NCBI GenBank assembly: GCA_012845835.1
Contig: JABAKD010000013.1
Location: forward strand, 14,469,665-14,533,664
DNA: 64,000 nt
Direction: 5' to 3'
Source: Undaria pinnatifida
Lineage: Eukaryota; Sar; Phaeophyceae; Laminariales; Alariaceae
Made by a program: the position numbers and the translations under genes. Below are positions 10,576 through 21,599 of this stretch, piece by piece; the first letter of the stretch is position 1; every line of letters starts with the position of its first letter. Under the pieces are notes generated by a model. It saw nothing but the letters and a program-made list of their open reading frames with translations. It had not been told where the DNA came from and searched no databases.

Positions 10576-10578
10576 TAT
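9623..10578 (+). mobile_element. 5'-truncated LINE copy: ORF2 C-terminus, 3' UTR and (AAC)n tail
   Basis: Matches the 3' third of the LINE at 39787-42232 in the opposite orientation. It begins within the last codons of ORF2 (PSTVGIPKRPGGGGG, then a G-rich stretch at 9655-9722). A 3' UTR follows with a long polypyrimidine tract (9936-10120) and a conserved ~350-bp segment ending GCGAGTTAATGTGAGAACAAC, which runs directly into about 110 bp of ACAACA repeats. The microsatellite is therefore the element's own expanded 3' tail. Confidence 0.75.
10466..10577 (+). repeat. (AAC)n microsatellite on the LINE tail
   Basis: About 30 or more AAC units preceded by a few ACG units. It opens poly-Thr and poly-Cys reading frames that are artefacts of the repeat. 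Confidence 0.9.
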
Positions 10579-13500
10579 TGCCAACGCAGCCGTAACGTTT
10601 TCTAGAAATGATCAGAGAGAGAGAGGACTAGTCTAGTCCTAAAACCTACAGGCAGCACTTTGGTTTAGTGAATAACGGGGTCCCTTAACCCCAAATCGTC
10701 GGAATGTCCATCAGGTTGCACCTTCACATTAGACTACTCTATAGACTACACTAATATTATCAACTAACTTTTAAGTAACTTTTGGGTAAGGTAAAGTGTA
10801 GTATATCTAATCTCAACTACCAGGAATCCCAGGAAAACGAAAATGCACCTTCACCGCGGCATGTGTCAGACCTACCAGGTATCAAACATCCCAGGAGCAA
10901 TTCCAGCATGCTGTTATGTAGGCTTCAGATGTGCGCAATCGGTGCATACGCTGCACGCGCCTCACAGAACTTAGTTATTTCTGAACAGTGCTCTCTAGAT
11001 TACCGCACTCAACATGTTTTGTTATTGCTCCCTCAACGGGCCGTAATTGCAGCCCTCCTGATTGGTTTCGTTTCGGACACATACAATCGCATTCCCAACT
11101 GAAACGTAAAAAAGCGCTCTCCTCCTTCAGGCGCTTTCAATCGCACATACATACATGCTCGCCCGGTAAACAGTAGATGTGCGCATGTCCTCTCCCCTCG
11201 CGATGTCAACACTGATTGTAGTGGCCTAAACCGATTGTAGTGGCCTCGCTGTGACCCCCGTTGTTATGTAGTATCTGTCACGTTGTGCCGGGTTGTTTTG
11301 AGGCGATGGCTAACGCGCGAAAATTCCAATGTTATTGACTGCTGCGCAACCAACCTCTACGCCCCCTTGTCATAGAACGGCTACGTGTCCAACATACTGA
11401 AATATCTGCTCAGCGAACTGAAGGTCGAGAGAGCGCTTCAACAAGCCAAGTATTTATCATACGTGACACATACAAGGCGTCCAATATCTACGGAGCATGT
11501 CCTGACCCATGCGCCTTCCGCTCGAACAGGCCGAAACGCCCCCCTGGTGTGTTGATTTGGCCGTGATGCCTGCGTCCCACCACCCGTCACGAGTGGGATA
11601 TCGGCAGACATGCCACCACAATCAAAATGCAGTAAGGAAACCAGCAGAATGCCACGGGAATTTGATCGAGCATCTGAAACAAAGATTTTATAACGGGGGT
11701 ATTCTGCTCGTTGTTTTTAACAGTAAGCCTCATTTGGCTGGTCTTCTTGATCAAATTAAGGACAACCACGCTCTTTTCATTTGGTTTGTCCACGACGACT
11801 GCATTCTACTTCAGCGAGACGCAGTCAGAGTCCCGTAAAGGGTCCACCCCTTCCCAGAGACCAGGTACCGACTGCAGTAGTAGCATTATGAACATGGTGC
11901 TAACCTTAGCGCGTGGCCGGCAGGTGTGATGGGTTGGCGGCTGATCGCAAACCTATCGAAAGCGAAACGGCGCTCTACTGAAGAGGTTTGAGTCAAGTTC
12001 GTAGCTAAAAGACCGCGAAGCAGAATTCTTGTACCGCACGTAGTTCCTTCGTAACCCCGCCCCCCCCATCCGTTGGCAAGTTATTACGGATAATTTCGCT
12101 TCGCTCCCCCAGGTAAAAAAAGAAGGCGAACGCAGGAATTCAGCTCTTACACTTTGCGTCGCCTAACAACACGAAAGCCATCGTTTGGCAAGAGCGAGGA
12201 TGACGTAACGAAACACAAGAATGTGTATGCGTTGCCGTGCGGTACTGCAAACCCTAGGGTTATGCCGGTGGCAGCACGTAGCAACAGACACCACGATGCC
12301 GTCGTATTGAGTACTCAACAAAAACTACGATCCCGTCTAGGACCTGTGCACACCTCCCTTCTTCTACTGTAGCGTCAATGCCGTGAATTGCAGTGGAGCC
12401 TGCCACAGATCCCCCCCCTTAAGCACGGGCAGATTCAGGTGTGCTCCTTACACATGGGTACCGCAAGCGTGCTGACACAGGTTAGCAGCAGGTAAAAAAA
12501 GCCTGTTTTGCCTGAAGTTATGCTGGCACGCTCTCGAAGTCACTCCACCACTCAGCCTTGATGTGGACTTGTGTTTGCAGTTTTCTTCCGTTCCTTCCTT
12601 CCTCCCTTAAAAGGGGGGTGTTTTCGAAGATGAACCTGCAGGTTCATAAGGGCGCAGACAATAGACGAAGGAATAACTCAGAAAAAAATATCATGCCAGC
12701 GGGGTCGCCTTGCTAGATGTAGCGAGAAACACGCGGAAGACGAGTCAGAGTAAGCCTACACTAGGTGTTGCGCAAAACAGCGACAACTCGGTCGAGTTCA
12801 AACCAAGCAGAAAAACATGATGCGCGGATGTAGATTTAATCGTGGTCGACTTCACTCAACGAAGACAAACGTAAGTGTGCCTCATACCCTAGGCGATTTC
12901 TGCATAACGCACTGCTGCGGCTAGCCTCCCAACCCTATGAAGTTAAGCAAGCTGTACCAGTCCCGTTCATTTTTATGTTCAAATTGTCTTGGCCCCTGCC
13001 CTCCGGGTGGGCAGACCACTCCACTGCCGCCAAGTATTGCGCGCTCACTTATCAAAGCCACACCCAACGCACCTCCCCCAGCCACACCACAAGCATGGAT
13101 TGTACTCGCCGTGGCGTTTAGGGCTGCACTTGTGGAGACGTTGCATTTCATGAGAAACAACGCATCGCGCTAACAACCGTTCTAATGATACGGTAGTCGC
13201 ATGAGGAAGAAGGTTTATGAAAAACTTGACATCAAACTTGTTGTAGACGCAAAGCTACTTCGGCGTATTACAGGCATAAATATGGCACAGCGGAAACACA
13301 AAGATGCGCTCTTGCTGAATCATGGGAGGAGGTAGAAAGGCGCCGGGTTGAAGCTCAAAGAGCTGGAGCCCCATGCTTCCGACTCCACGGGGAAGTGGCA
13401 GAGGTCGGGTAAAATCCAGGACGCTTATCCACCAAAAAGACGGGAATCTACTTGCCAACGGAAACGTGAAGCAAAACCAACTTCTTGATGCCATCGTTAC

Positions 13501-14145
13501 CTACCCGGATGGCATTTCCTCCATACCATGGTGAGTGAAGACGCCGGCTTTCGTGCCCTCGTTCCTCTTGCTGTCCATCACTATTCGCATCACCACCCAC
13601 CGAGCTCTCACCCCAACTCGTTCCACCTTGCTTTGGCGACAACGTTCAGAGGCTTCGCCTAGAATTGAACCGGAATACAGGAAGCATTGCTCCGTTGCCA
13701 ATTCCACCACGCCTAGCTGATTCGCCGCACAGGGTAAGTGTGGTAGCATTCCCTGCTTTCTCCGAGTACAACACATACGCTACTAGTGGTATCGCCACGG
13801 CGTGGTGTTATGAAAAGTGACCCTGGCCTGTAGTTGAGCGCGCAAGTTGACCCGTTAAAGCACTCCCTTGCGTTGGCCCTCTCGAACCATTTACTGTTGA
13901 TGAGCTTGATGCCTGGCGCCAGCGACTATTGTCCCTCAGCTAAAGTTAACCATTTTGGCCCTGCCTCTGAGTAGTACTCGGAGCTTTACCGCCATCGCTT
14001 CCGTTTGCACACAACACATTTGAAGGACGATGGAGGCATTTTCCAGGCGTTCAGATACACCACCAGACCCACCACCACGGTTACTAGTCTCTTCCTGTGA
14101 CGTCGGCATGCCTGCTGGTGTTGCGTTGCACCAGCAGTAGAGTGT
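10579..14145. other. Unassigned DNA, no supported gene
   Basis: Frames up to about 110 codons occur on both strands (for example 11509-11838) but carry no recognisable domain and no convincing splice pattern. A short direct repeat CCGATTGTAGTGGCCT lies at about 11212-11246. Confidence 0.4.
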
Positions 14146-14452
14146 GTAGACTCGCCCAAGCTAGGCAAGGTCTGCTGACCAGAAATGTCCCTCCCATGGC
14201 CTGAAGGGGTCTCGTCAGCACCATTAAGATGCTAGAAAATATAGAGATAAGTTGTCGTGTATTAGGTCCAAAACACGAGAAGCCAAGCGATCCTAAACCC
14301 GGATCCAGAAGAAAGATGATGAATGGAAACCCCTGCACCAAAAAATCAATTATACTCGCTCATCTGATTCTCAACGGTAAATCACCGCAAGTGAGATCAG
14401 CTATCATCTTAAATCACCAACACTACACACTCACTGGTTTTCCGCTGTCCAC
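14146..14452 (+). repeat. Dispersed repeat, intact copy (empty site of the MULE target)
   Basis: Shares its whole length with two pieces, 23398-23590 and 35387-35551, which flank the MULE. Matching blocks include AAGCTAGGCAAGGTCT, GATCC(T/G)(A/G)AACCCGGATCC and, beyond the MULE, AATGGAAACCCCT and AGATCAGCTATCATC. Nature of the repeat is unknown; no coding signal. Confidence 0.75.
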
Positions 14453-14904
14453 AATGGCTTCAATGCAGGTTGCTATTCGAAGTAGTTCATAAACAAGCCT
14501 TGGCCAAAAGTGAGCATCAGCTACACAAAAAACATGAAAGAAAACACACATACATGTTGTTTTTGAATGATGAACGACCACATGCGTGTAGATTACCATA
14601 CCCAATGATTACGATTCATGAAACATTACGATACTTCACAAGAACATTCCACACGATCACCAGGCACAAATCATGCATTTAAACATGACTATAGTCTATA
14701 ATCAATAAATACTACATGGGTAACCGTCATTTTTCGCAAGAAATTCCTGAAGGTAAATATATTCGTCTTATATATTCATGAGCACCGCTTACAAGAGCAC
14801 CAGACGTGGACCGATATCTACAGGACCACAACATCTTCGACCACACAGGGGTGGGGGGAAAAAAACAGGGCGCTCAATCGTAAACTAGAACATAATATTG
14901 TGAA
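14453..14904. other. No recognised feature
   Basis: AT-rich, short frames only. Confidence 0.4.
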
Positions 14905-15605
14905 GAGGAAGTACAGGCAGATATGTTAAAACTGCAGTAGACCACACTACCAACCTATTACGCAGGGCATCTCGTGTCTACCTGCCGTCTGCATGATCGC
15001 CTGACAACCCCTACCAAACGCAGTAGCATATGCCTACCGAAGTCATTAAGCGCGGGCACATCAAGCGCACCTTTAAAAACAATGACGATTTGCACCTTTC
15101 CCCCTCGTGTTCAGTAGTGGTGACATAGCATAACCACAGCACCTCGCTTGCTGTATTTTTAAGATGAATCTCTGTCCTAGAATTGGCGACTTCAGAGCCT
15201 CACATTGGCACAGTAAAAAAACCATGGGCGTAAAATCGTACATTTGAGCTAATAATAATGGGAAAGGAAGTACGGGCAGATATGTTGAAATTGCGGTAGA
15301 CCACAGTACCAACCTATTACGTAGGGTATTTCGTACTTACCGTCTGCATGATCGCCTTCCAACTTGGGCCAAACGAATTATGCCTAACGAAGTAACGTAA
15401 GTGAGCGCGGGTACACCAAGCGTTCCTTTCAAAACGCTGACGATTTGCACTTCTCGACCTTGTGCCCAATGGTGGTGACATTACATGACCACATCACCAC
15501 GCCTGTTGTATTTTGCAAGATGTATCTCTTTCATATAATTAGCAATGTCAGAGCCCCACACCGGCACGGTAAAATCATGGCAATTACATGGTTGTACCTA
15601 TCGAT
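14905..15605 (+). repeat. Two tandem units of about 358 bp
   Basis: The second unit starts near 15263. Shared blocks include GGAAGTAC(A/G)GGCAGATATGTT, GTCTGCATGATCGCCT and TGACGATTTGCAC. The units are clearly diverged, so the duplication is old. No protein-coding signal. Confidence 0.75.
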
Positions 15606-15667
15606 TGAAATATTCTATCTTGCGATCCATCATGTACAATAACAAATTGTGAAGCTATAACATCAGA

Positions 15668-16480
15668 TCTACTGAAATAATAAACAATACCAGGCAGGCG
15701 ATATAGAGGGATGTGCCGTTGCCACAACCGCCAAATTTGTCCCCTTCAAGGATTCATAGTTTCCGCGCACATATTGAAGTGTCCCGCCCGCCCCCCGCCC
15801 CCAGCCCCCCGCCACCCGCGACCCCTCTTGTTCAAACGCCCCACCTAAAATCAAAATCTGCCACAGTAGTAAACACTACCAGCCAGCTGATATCACCTCA
15901 TTATCTTTCTAGCCATCCATGCCGTAGCTCCTATTGATTTCCGCCCCCCCCCCCCCCCCCGACCTTTTTTTCCTCCCCGTTCCCTCTTGTTCAAACGACC
16001 CACTTAAAATCGAAATCGGCCGAGGTAAAAAACCTTCTACGCAATTGATATCACGTCATTATATTTCTAGCCATCCATGACGTAGCTGTAATTCACCACC
16101 ACCCCCTCCCCCAACGCGCCCCCCCAACGCCCCCCCCCCCCCCCCCCCCCCCCAACACCCCCCCCCCCCCCCCCAACACCCCCCAACACCCCCCAACACC
16201 CCCTCCTTTCCCACCACCCGCACGATCGCCTAGACCCAGGGTTTAACCCTAACCCTAACCCACCACACGTACAGCAAGCCCCTACATATATGCGACCTAT
16301 ACCTGCTAAAAACCCTCCCCCCCCCCGAAAAAAAACCCAGCCCCCCCCTCATTCCCCCGCCCCCCCCCCCCGATTTTATTTCCCCGCTCCCCCTTGCTCA
16401 AACGCCCCACCTAACATCGAAATCACCTTATTATCTTTCTAGAGCCATCCATGCCGCTGCGCCAATTCTCCCCCCCCCTC
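15668..16480 (+). repeat. C-rich tandem repeat region
   Basis: Imperfect units of about 150 bp share TCAAACG(C/A)CCCAC(C/T)TAAAATC, TGATATCACCTCATTATC and CTAGCCATCCATG. They alternate with C runs and CCCCCCAACA arrays (about 15790-16200). The opposite strand is therefore G-rich with quadruplex potential. An inverted copy of the same unit is at about 52590-52700. Confidence 0.75.
16245..16261 (+). repeat. Short telomere-type run (AACCCT)n
   Basis: Nearly three AACCCT units inside the C-rich region, too short to call a former telomere. It is compatible with a TTAGGG-type telomere in this organism. Confidence 0.45.
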
Positions 16481-16504
16481 TCCCCCCAACGCCCCCTCCT
16501 TCTC

Positions 16505-17640
16505 CACCACCCGACATCGCCTAGAGACCTAGCACCACGCATAGAGCAAACCCTTACGAACATCTATGCGACCTTGAGCTGTTAAACCCTTTTCACCCTA
16601 TTGCCCCCTCCCCCCCCCCACCCACCTCCTCGAACACTCCGCCCTCTCCTCACTGGATGTACGACTTGCAGGGTATACATGATAACCTGGTGCATTCCTT
16701 CCGAAACCGTCAGATTTATCCCCTCAAAGGATTTATAGTATCCACGCACATTTTGAATGGCCCCGCTCATTCCCTCCCCCCCTTTAAAACTCCACCCTCC
16801 CCTCACCGGTTATACGACTCTTACAGTATACACTTGATAAACTGATGCATTTCCTTTCGCACACAGCTGTCGGATTATGTCCCCCTCAAAAACGGCCTTT
16901 ATAGTTTCCCCTAGCACAGACCGATCAGCATCACCCTGTTGATCCTGGTACAAGCTACACTGTAGTTCCAAGGGGAGTCGCAGACCTACCTACATCCTTA
17001 ATGAGGACACACACCCCGTAGTACGCGCGATCGGAGCATCACACACAGCTTGCCAAGATGAAATGCGATAAAATCTTCGATCTCACCTGGAGTATTTTTT
17101 CATTTTAATGACATATGTATTATATATAATATACGCTCATACAACATGTGAAAACAATATTTATCAAAATATCGTACAAATAGTGATGAAAACTCACCCA
17201 TGTAGTATATTAAAAGTACCAACAACGCAGCTTGCAAATATGAGTATTGACCTGAAATTCGTCGAACTCACGGCTGACGTCCTTAAAAATATAAATAGTT
17301 AACGGAAACATACCGTCCAAAAATACGTAGAATCGTCGAACTCACGGCTGACGTCCTTGAAATAAATATATATAAAATCATTCCTTGAATATCGAGTCAT
17401 TCCTTGGTGTCATGGACTTTGGTCAGGAGTTTTTTGTCTCGGCCTAAGTATGGGATTCGCGGAACCGGAATTCTCGGTCGAATATAGCTTCGTTCGAGCG
17501 CCGCCTTCGGGGGGCGGCTCCAACGCCCCTCGCCCTGCCGTGTCCGTTCCGCACATCGACGAGAACGCGGACGGGTGCCGAGCGAGACGAGCGAGTGTCG
17601 AGGAGGAATTTTGGAAAATTGTTGAATCTTAATGGCTGCA
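16505..17640 (+). repeat. Dispersed repeat R1, copy 1
   Basis: Homologous to 49520-50345 (same orientation) and, in part, to 52125-52560 (inverted). Landmarks in order are CCTAGCACCACGC, ATCTATG(C/T)GACCT, a C-rich block, ACCGTCAGATTT, a GTTGATCCTGGTACAAGC block, CCTTAATGAGGACACA, ATCTTCGATCTCAC, and a GC-rich block TTGAGCGCCG(C/T)CTTCGG(G/A)GGGCGG near 17495-17515. No coding signal. Its identity as transposon or satellite is unknown. Confidence 0.7.
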
Positions 17641-18600
17641 ACGCCTGAATGATTTACAAAGTTGGCATCATTTCCAAACGGTACGTGATAATGTTTGGAG
17701 TTTTGCGGTGGCATACTCTCGAGCGTTAGTGTCTTTGCTGTACTTTTTTACTAGTTCGTTTGGTTTCTTGCTCGGCATTTTATTGCTTTTGTTTCTGCTC
17801 GTTTTGCCAGCTGGAAATTCAATTTTTTAGTGTGGGTTCACCTAAAACGTGACACAACTTACCGACGATATCCAACAACTTCGTGACACAAATTACCGAC
17901 GGCAAGACGTTTCGTGACAAAATAACTCCCAAATCATGACACTTTCACTTAACAGAATTTCGAGACAAAACCAAGCAGATAGAGCCGTCTCTTCGGCCGT
18001 TGGCCCTGGCTTTAGCACGGCCGCTGACACTCCAGGCAGCCTCTGCTGTAGGCATGAACGAATGCGGTTGATTCGCAGCGAACTATCCCGCTGTGCTCGC
18101 TTCTATATGGCCATTGTCCATGCCATTTCATGTCACCTCCCTTCTGTTTTGAGCTCGTCGTCGTACGGTTGAGGTACGAGGAAACCCGCACGTACTCGGT
18201 GAGAACAGCAGTATGTACGACGAGCATGAACGCCAACTGACGACATTGGCAAACACACAACAGCAGGTGTACAGCAGTAGCCGAAGGGCGAAACGTCTAG
18301 CACATAATGCAGCAACAAGTAGCAACCAGAACTACAGCAGATGGCTCAAAGTGCAGTGCGAGTGCCGTTCGTTGGCAAGTTTAGTCGTACACGCATCACT
18401 CTCAAGAGCCAACAAGAGGCAGGGCAGGGGCCCCCAACACAGAGACACGTGACATCCACGGCCAGCTGTCGATCGCGTAATTGGCGCTTCGGTGGGTGTA
18501 TCGGAAGTCGTTAGTAGAACTACTGCTGTAGACCGTCGAAAGACCACGTGACATGTGACATCCCGTTCTTGTGGCAGCCTCGCTTGTAGACCCCCCAAAA
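17641..18600. other. No supported gene
   Basis: A small repeat of CGTGACA(C/A)AA(A/C)TTACCGACG-type words lies at about 17845-17905. The rest holds only short frames. Confidence 0.35.
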
Positions 18601-18604
18601 TATA

Positions 18605-19016
18605 TTTTTGTTTTCTTTTTCTTGGCCCCATGCACCCATTTCCTTTCCTTTCTCTTTGTTCTTTGTTTCTTTTTTTCCAATTGACTTGCGCTGTTGTGCG
18701 TATGCGTAGTGATAGATACTACGTGTGATATTTACGTGGTAGTCTTGGGTGGCAAGCGGTATAGTCGGTTTTTTCAGGCCCGAGTAATGAGACGTATGCA
18801 CCGGTATGGACCTGGCACATCGTAGGGTCACTCCCGATTTCACTTTTTTTATATGTTTCTGGTGGAGGCATGAATTGCGTCAGCTGTGATTTATGCGTGT
18901 ACCACCTTGGGTTGTTTGTGTTTTTCCCTAGGGTATTCCTCTGCTCCAGAGTGACTGGAACCAGTCCTGTGACCACGGACTGGATTGTGCGAGTTAATGT
19001 GAGAACAACAACAACT
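18605..19016 (+). mobile_element. LINE 3'-end copy
   Basis: Polypyrimidine tract, then the conserved 3' UTR with GGCAAGCGGTATAGTC, GAGACGTATGCACCGG and GCGAGTTAATGTGAGAACAAC, ending in a short ACAACAAC tail. It is truncated upstream of the polypyrimidine tract. Confidence 0.7.
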
Positions 19017-19131
19017 GAAATATTGCCTGTTTCTTGACCTTTCAGCTGCTTCCTGCAAATTTGGTTTTTCTGGGCACCAACACGATTTTGAACCCTATGC
19101 AAATATCCTGTTTTGTTTTAATCAATTGTCA

Positions 19132-19461
19132 GCCGGCCGCCCCGGTGGTCTAGTGGTTTTACCCTCGAATACCTCCAACGTTTGGTTATCCTTGAGTTCG
19201 ACACCCACCACGATGAATATGACTTTATTTGCAAAAATTCAATAAAAAAAAGAGATCAACTGCTGAGAGCGCCTGCTAGGTACAATTCGACGCGGGTCGA
19301 TGAGGGAAGAAAATGCTCGATTCTCCTCGCGGTAAAAATGAAGGCACGTGCCGAAGGGGGGAGGGAGGAGGAGGGCCCGCTATGTGACCCCGGATCTGAG
19401 TTACTACTGGGAGGGAGCGCGAGAATGGTGCGGGGATGATAAATGGGATGAAGAAAAAAAA
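19132..19461 (+). mobile_element. tRNA-derived SINE, copy 1 (about 330 bp)
   Basis: The head resembles a tRNA: an A-box-like TGGTCTAGTGG at 19146-19156 and a B-box-like GAGTTCGACACC at about 19194-19205, spaced about 38 bp apart. A unique body and an A-rich 3' end (GAAGAAAAAAAATG) follow. The whole unit is repeated at 51195-51541 with about 20-25% visible divergence. It would be transcribed by RNA polymerase III and mobilised by a LINE. The anticodon arm is too changed to name the parent tRNA. Confidence 0.7.
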
Positions 19462-20230
19462 TGTTGCAAAGAAAGGTATATTATTATTTCTACCAGTAAA
19501 TAATATGTCAGTCTCTGGGAAATACGCACGGCACCATCAGCAGTCGTCATGGTAGAGACAATCCGGATATTGTGTATTGAGGGGACGCGTCCGATTTCGA
19601 CAAAACGTGAAAGCACCCACGAAGCAAAGATAGCAGCCACACATATCCCGCCTTCTCGAGAAAAACCAGAGAAGAAGCGCTACGCCAACCTTCCGTACGA
19701 GCAAAGCCACCCCCGCACCTATCTTAGACAACGTCGACGCAACGAGAGATCGCCCTCCTCTTCTTCGTTTTTCTCCTCGCCCGCAACCGCGCAGACCAAT
19801 CAATGCGACAGCCTTCACGTAACAAACAAAGCAATCTTAGAAAACTTCCAAAACCTCGCCGGCTGACATGGCCCCATGTCGACGTTTGATGCAAACCGAC
19901 TTTGCATCCTGTCGACTTCGAACCTCCATTGCCACGGGGACAGCAGTGCAGTCTCTTCATTAATGCCAAGGCCTCTTTCGTTTCGCCTAGAGGCGACGCA
20001 GGTTCTCAAAAATACTATTTTCGGCATTTTTGTTTGATAGACGCCAACTTTTACTTGACGGCGCATTTGACATACTATGTTTCGCCTATCCTTGCCTTCT
20101 TTGTTGTATAATACTGTATTACGTTTTTTTTCTGTCAAATCATGACTTTCATAATCCCATGTTCGTATTAAACTCTTGGCATTACTTTAAAGTTCAATGC
20201 ATGCCAAATCGGACAGCTACACCTTAAGTT
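19462..20230. other. No supported gene
   Basis: Two overlapping antisense frames of about 105 codons occur at 19549-20138, without recognisable motifs. Composition is not distinct from the surroundings. Confidence 0.35.
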
Positions 20231-20306
20231 GTCGAAGTGCTGCCGTGCCCTACCCGAAGCATGGGCGCCGGCGAATGCCGGCGCCCATGCGGAGCCCTTG
20301 TATTAT
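20231..20306 (+). repeat. Hairpin-ended repeat terminus, copy A
   Basis: A perfect 14-bp stem GCATGGGCGCCGGC (20259-20272) with loop GAAT and its complement at 20277-20290, followed by GGAGCCCTTGTATT. The flank TCGAAGTGCTGCC and the hairpin recur at 54341-54415. The same hairpin-plus-GGAGCCCTT pattern with other stems recurs at 44401 and 61722. Confidence 0.65.
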
Positions 20307-21590
20307 TTGTAAAATTGTTAACGGAAAAACACCGTCCAAAAATACGTAGACAGCCTTCGTTCACGTCACGCCGACCCTCACAGTAAGTATTTTAATCTTC
20401 AAGGGCGGTTATAGCACGCTTCCTTGTACGTAGTTCTTTGACATCACATGAGCACGCAGCACGCATTCAACAAGACTCGCCCGTTTGGAGAAACAAACAA
20501 ATCTGCAATGCACGAGCACTACGACGGGAAAAGCCAATCGTCTCATGCGCCTAAAAACAGATACCTGGTATCTCAAATGCCCCAACACAAAAATGACCAA
20601 TACAAAAATATACGGAAGACACAAGTATCTACTACTCGTACACAAAACAAGCATATATGTACCACTGCCAAACTTGAACGTCGGGTTCTGTTGCTTGTCG
20701 GTTGGCCCCTAAGCAGTTTCCTTCAACTGGAAAGGTTCCTTATTTCTTCACTAGGAATGCATCGGAATGCACATAGCGATAAACTCTCATGCTGCCCCTC
20801 TCTGATCTTCAGAAACAGCACAAGTTTGCCTTTGAAACACGCCAATCGGTCGAACACAATCAACGTATAATTTTGGGTTGCACACGATGGAGAGCACACA
20901 CCATAGGTATACGTACATCTGCACCCAATGTGTGTTGAAAAACACGCACTACAACGCACGTACGGCAATAGACCCCTAGTCTTTAGGTTTTGCATCGCAA
21001 GGGACGCGCCACAAAACCACACGCCCTCGCTTTAATCTGTCGGTGAAAACGCCATGTTAATGCACATTACATGTATGTGTACAATCTTCGAACGCAAATT
21101 ACGGCTTTGATACGATTTGGAACACGAGCTACTTCAGGCTGACTCGCCCATATGCAAGAGGGAAAGCAAGTACCAGGTTCGGACATCTTTGTTCTCGTGC
21201 AGAGGCCATCGGCATGCACACACGAATTTTTAAACCCCCTCTTTCACTAGACATTCAGCAGCTACGACGAGATCCTCTCTCTGTACAGATGCATGCAGCA
21301 TGTTGTCCTCACAGCATAGTCTAGTACATTGATCTAATTTTCGCGACAAATTTATTCTGTTACACACAAACATTCAAACTAGATTGACACCAGTCGAAAA
21401 ACACGTGTTGTATTATGCCGCATGCTGCCGCGTATGGGCAATCAGCATGACACAAACCAAGACGGGGCATAATTTTAACAAGCAAAGCACACACGGCACT
21501 CTTGCCCCTAAGTATTAAATAAGACACGGCGCGCGACAAGGCACGCGACAAAATCGCTCATTTTTTATGCTCTAGTGAAGCCAAATCGCG
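20307..21590. other. No supported gene; one shared 35-bp block
   Basis: 20318-20352 (GTTAACGGAAA...CCGTCCAAAAATACGTAGA) matches 17299-17333. A 140-codon frame at 20448-20870 has no recognisable feature and I do not call it. Confidence 0.35.
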
Positions 21591-21599
21591 TAAAAAAAT

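Noticed and set aside
10300-10605. Poly-Cys and poly-Thr frames
   Set aside because: They are translations of the AAC microsatellite.
12938-12960. 5S rRNA-like word GAAGTTAAGCAAGCT
   Set aside because: Fifteen bases match the 5S internal region, but no further helices, box C or T-run terminator follow.
16935-16950. GTTGATCCTGGTA resembling the 18S rRNA 5' end
   Set aside because: The match stops after 10-11 bases and recurs within the R1 repeat, so it is not an rRNA gene.
20448-20870. 140-codon frame
   Set aside because: No motif, no splice support, composition like intergenic DNA, and opposing frames of similar length.
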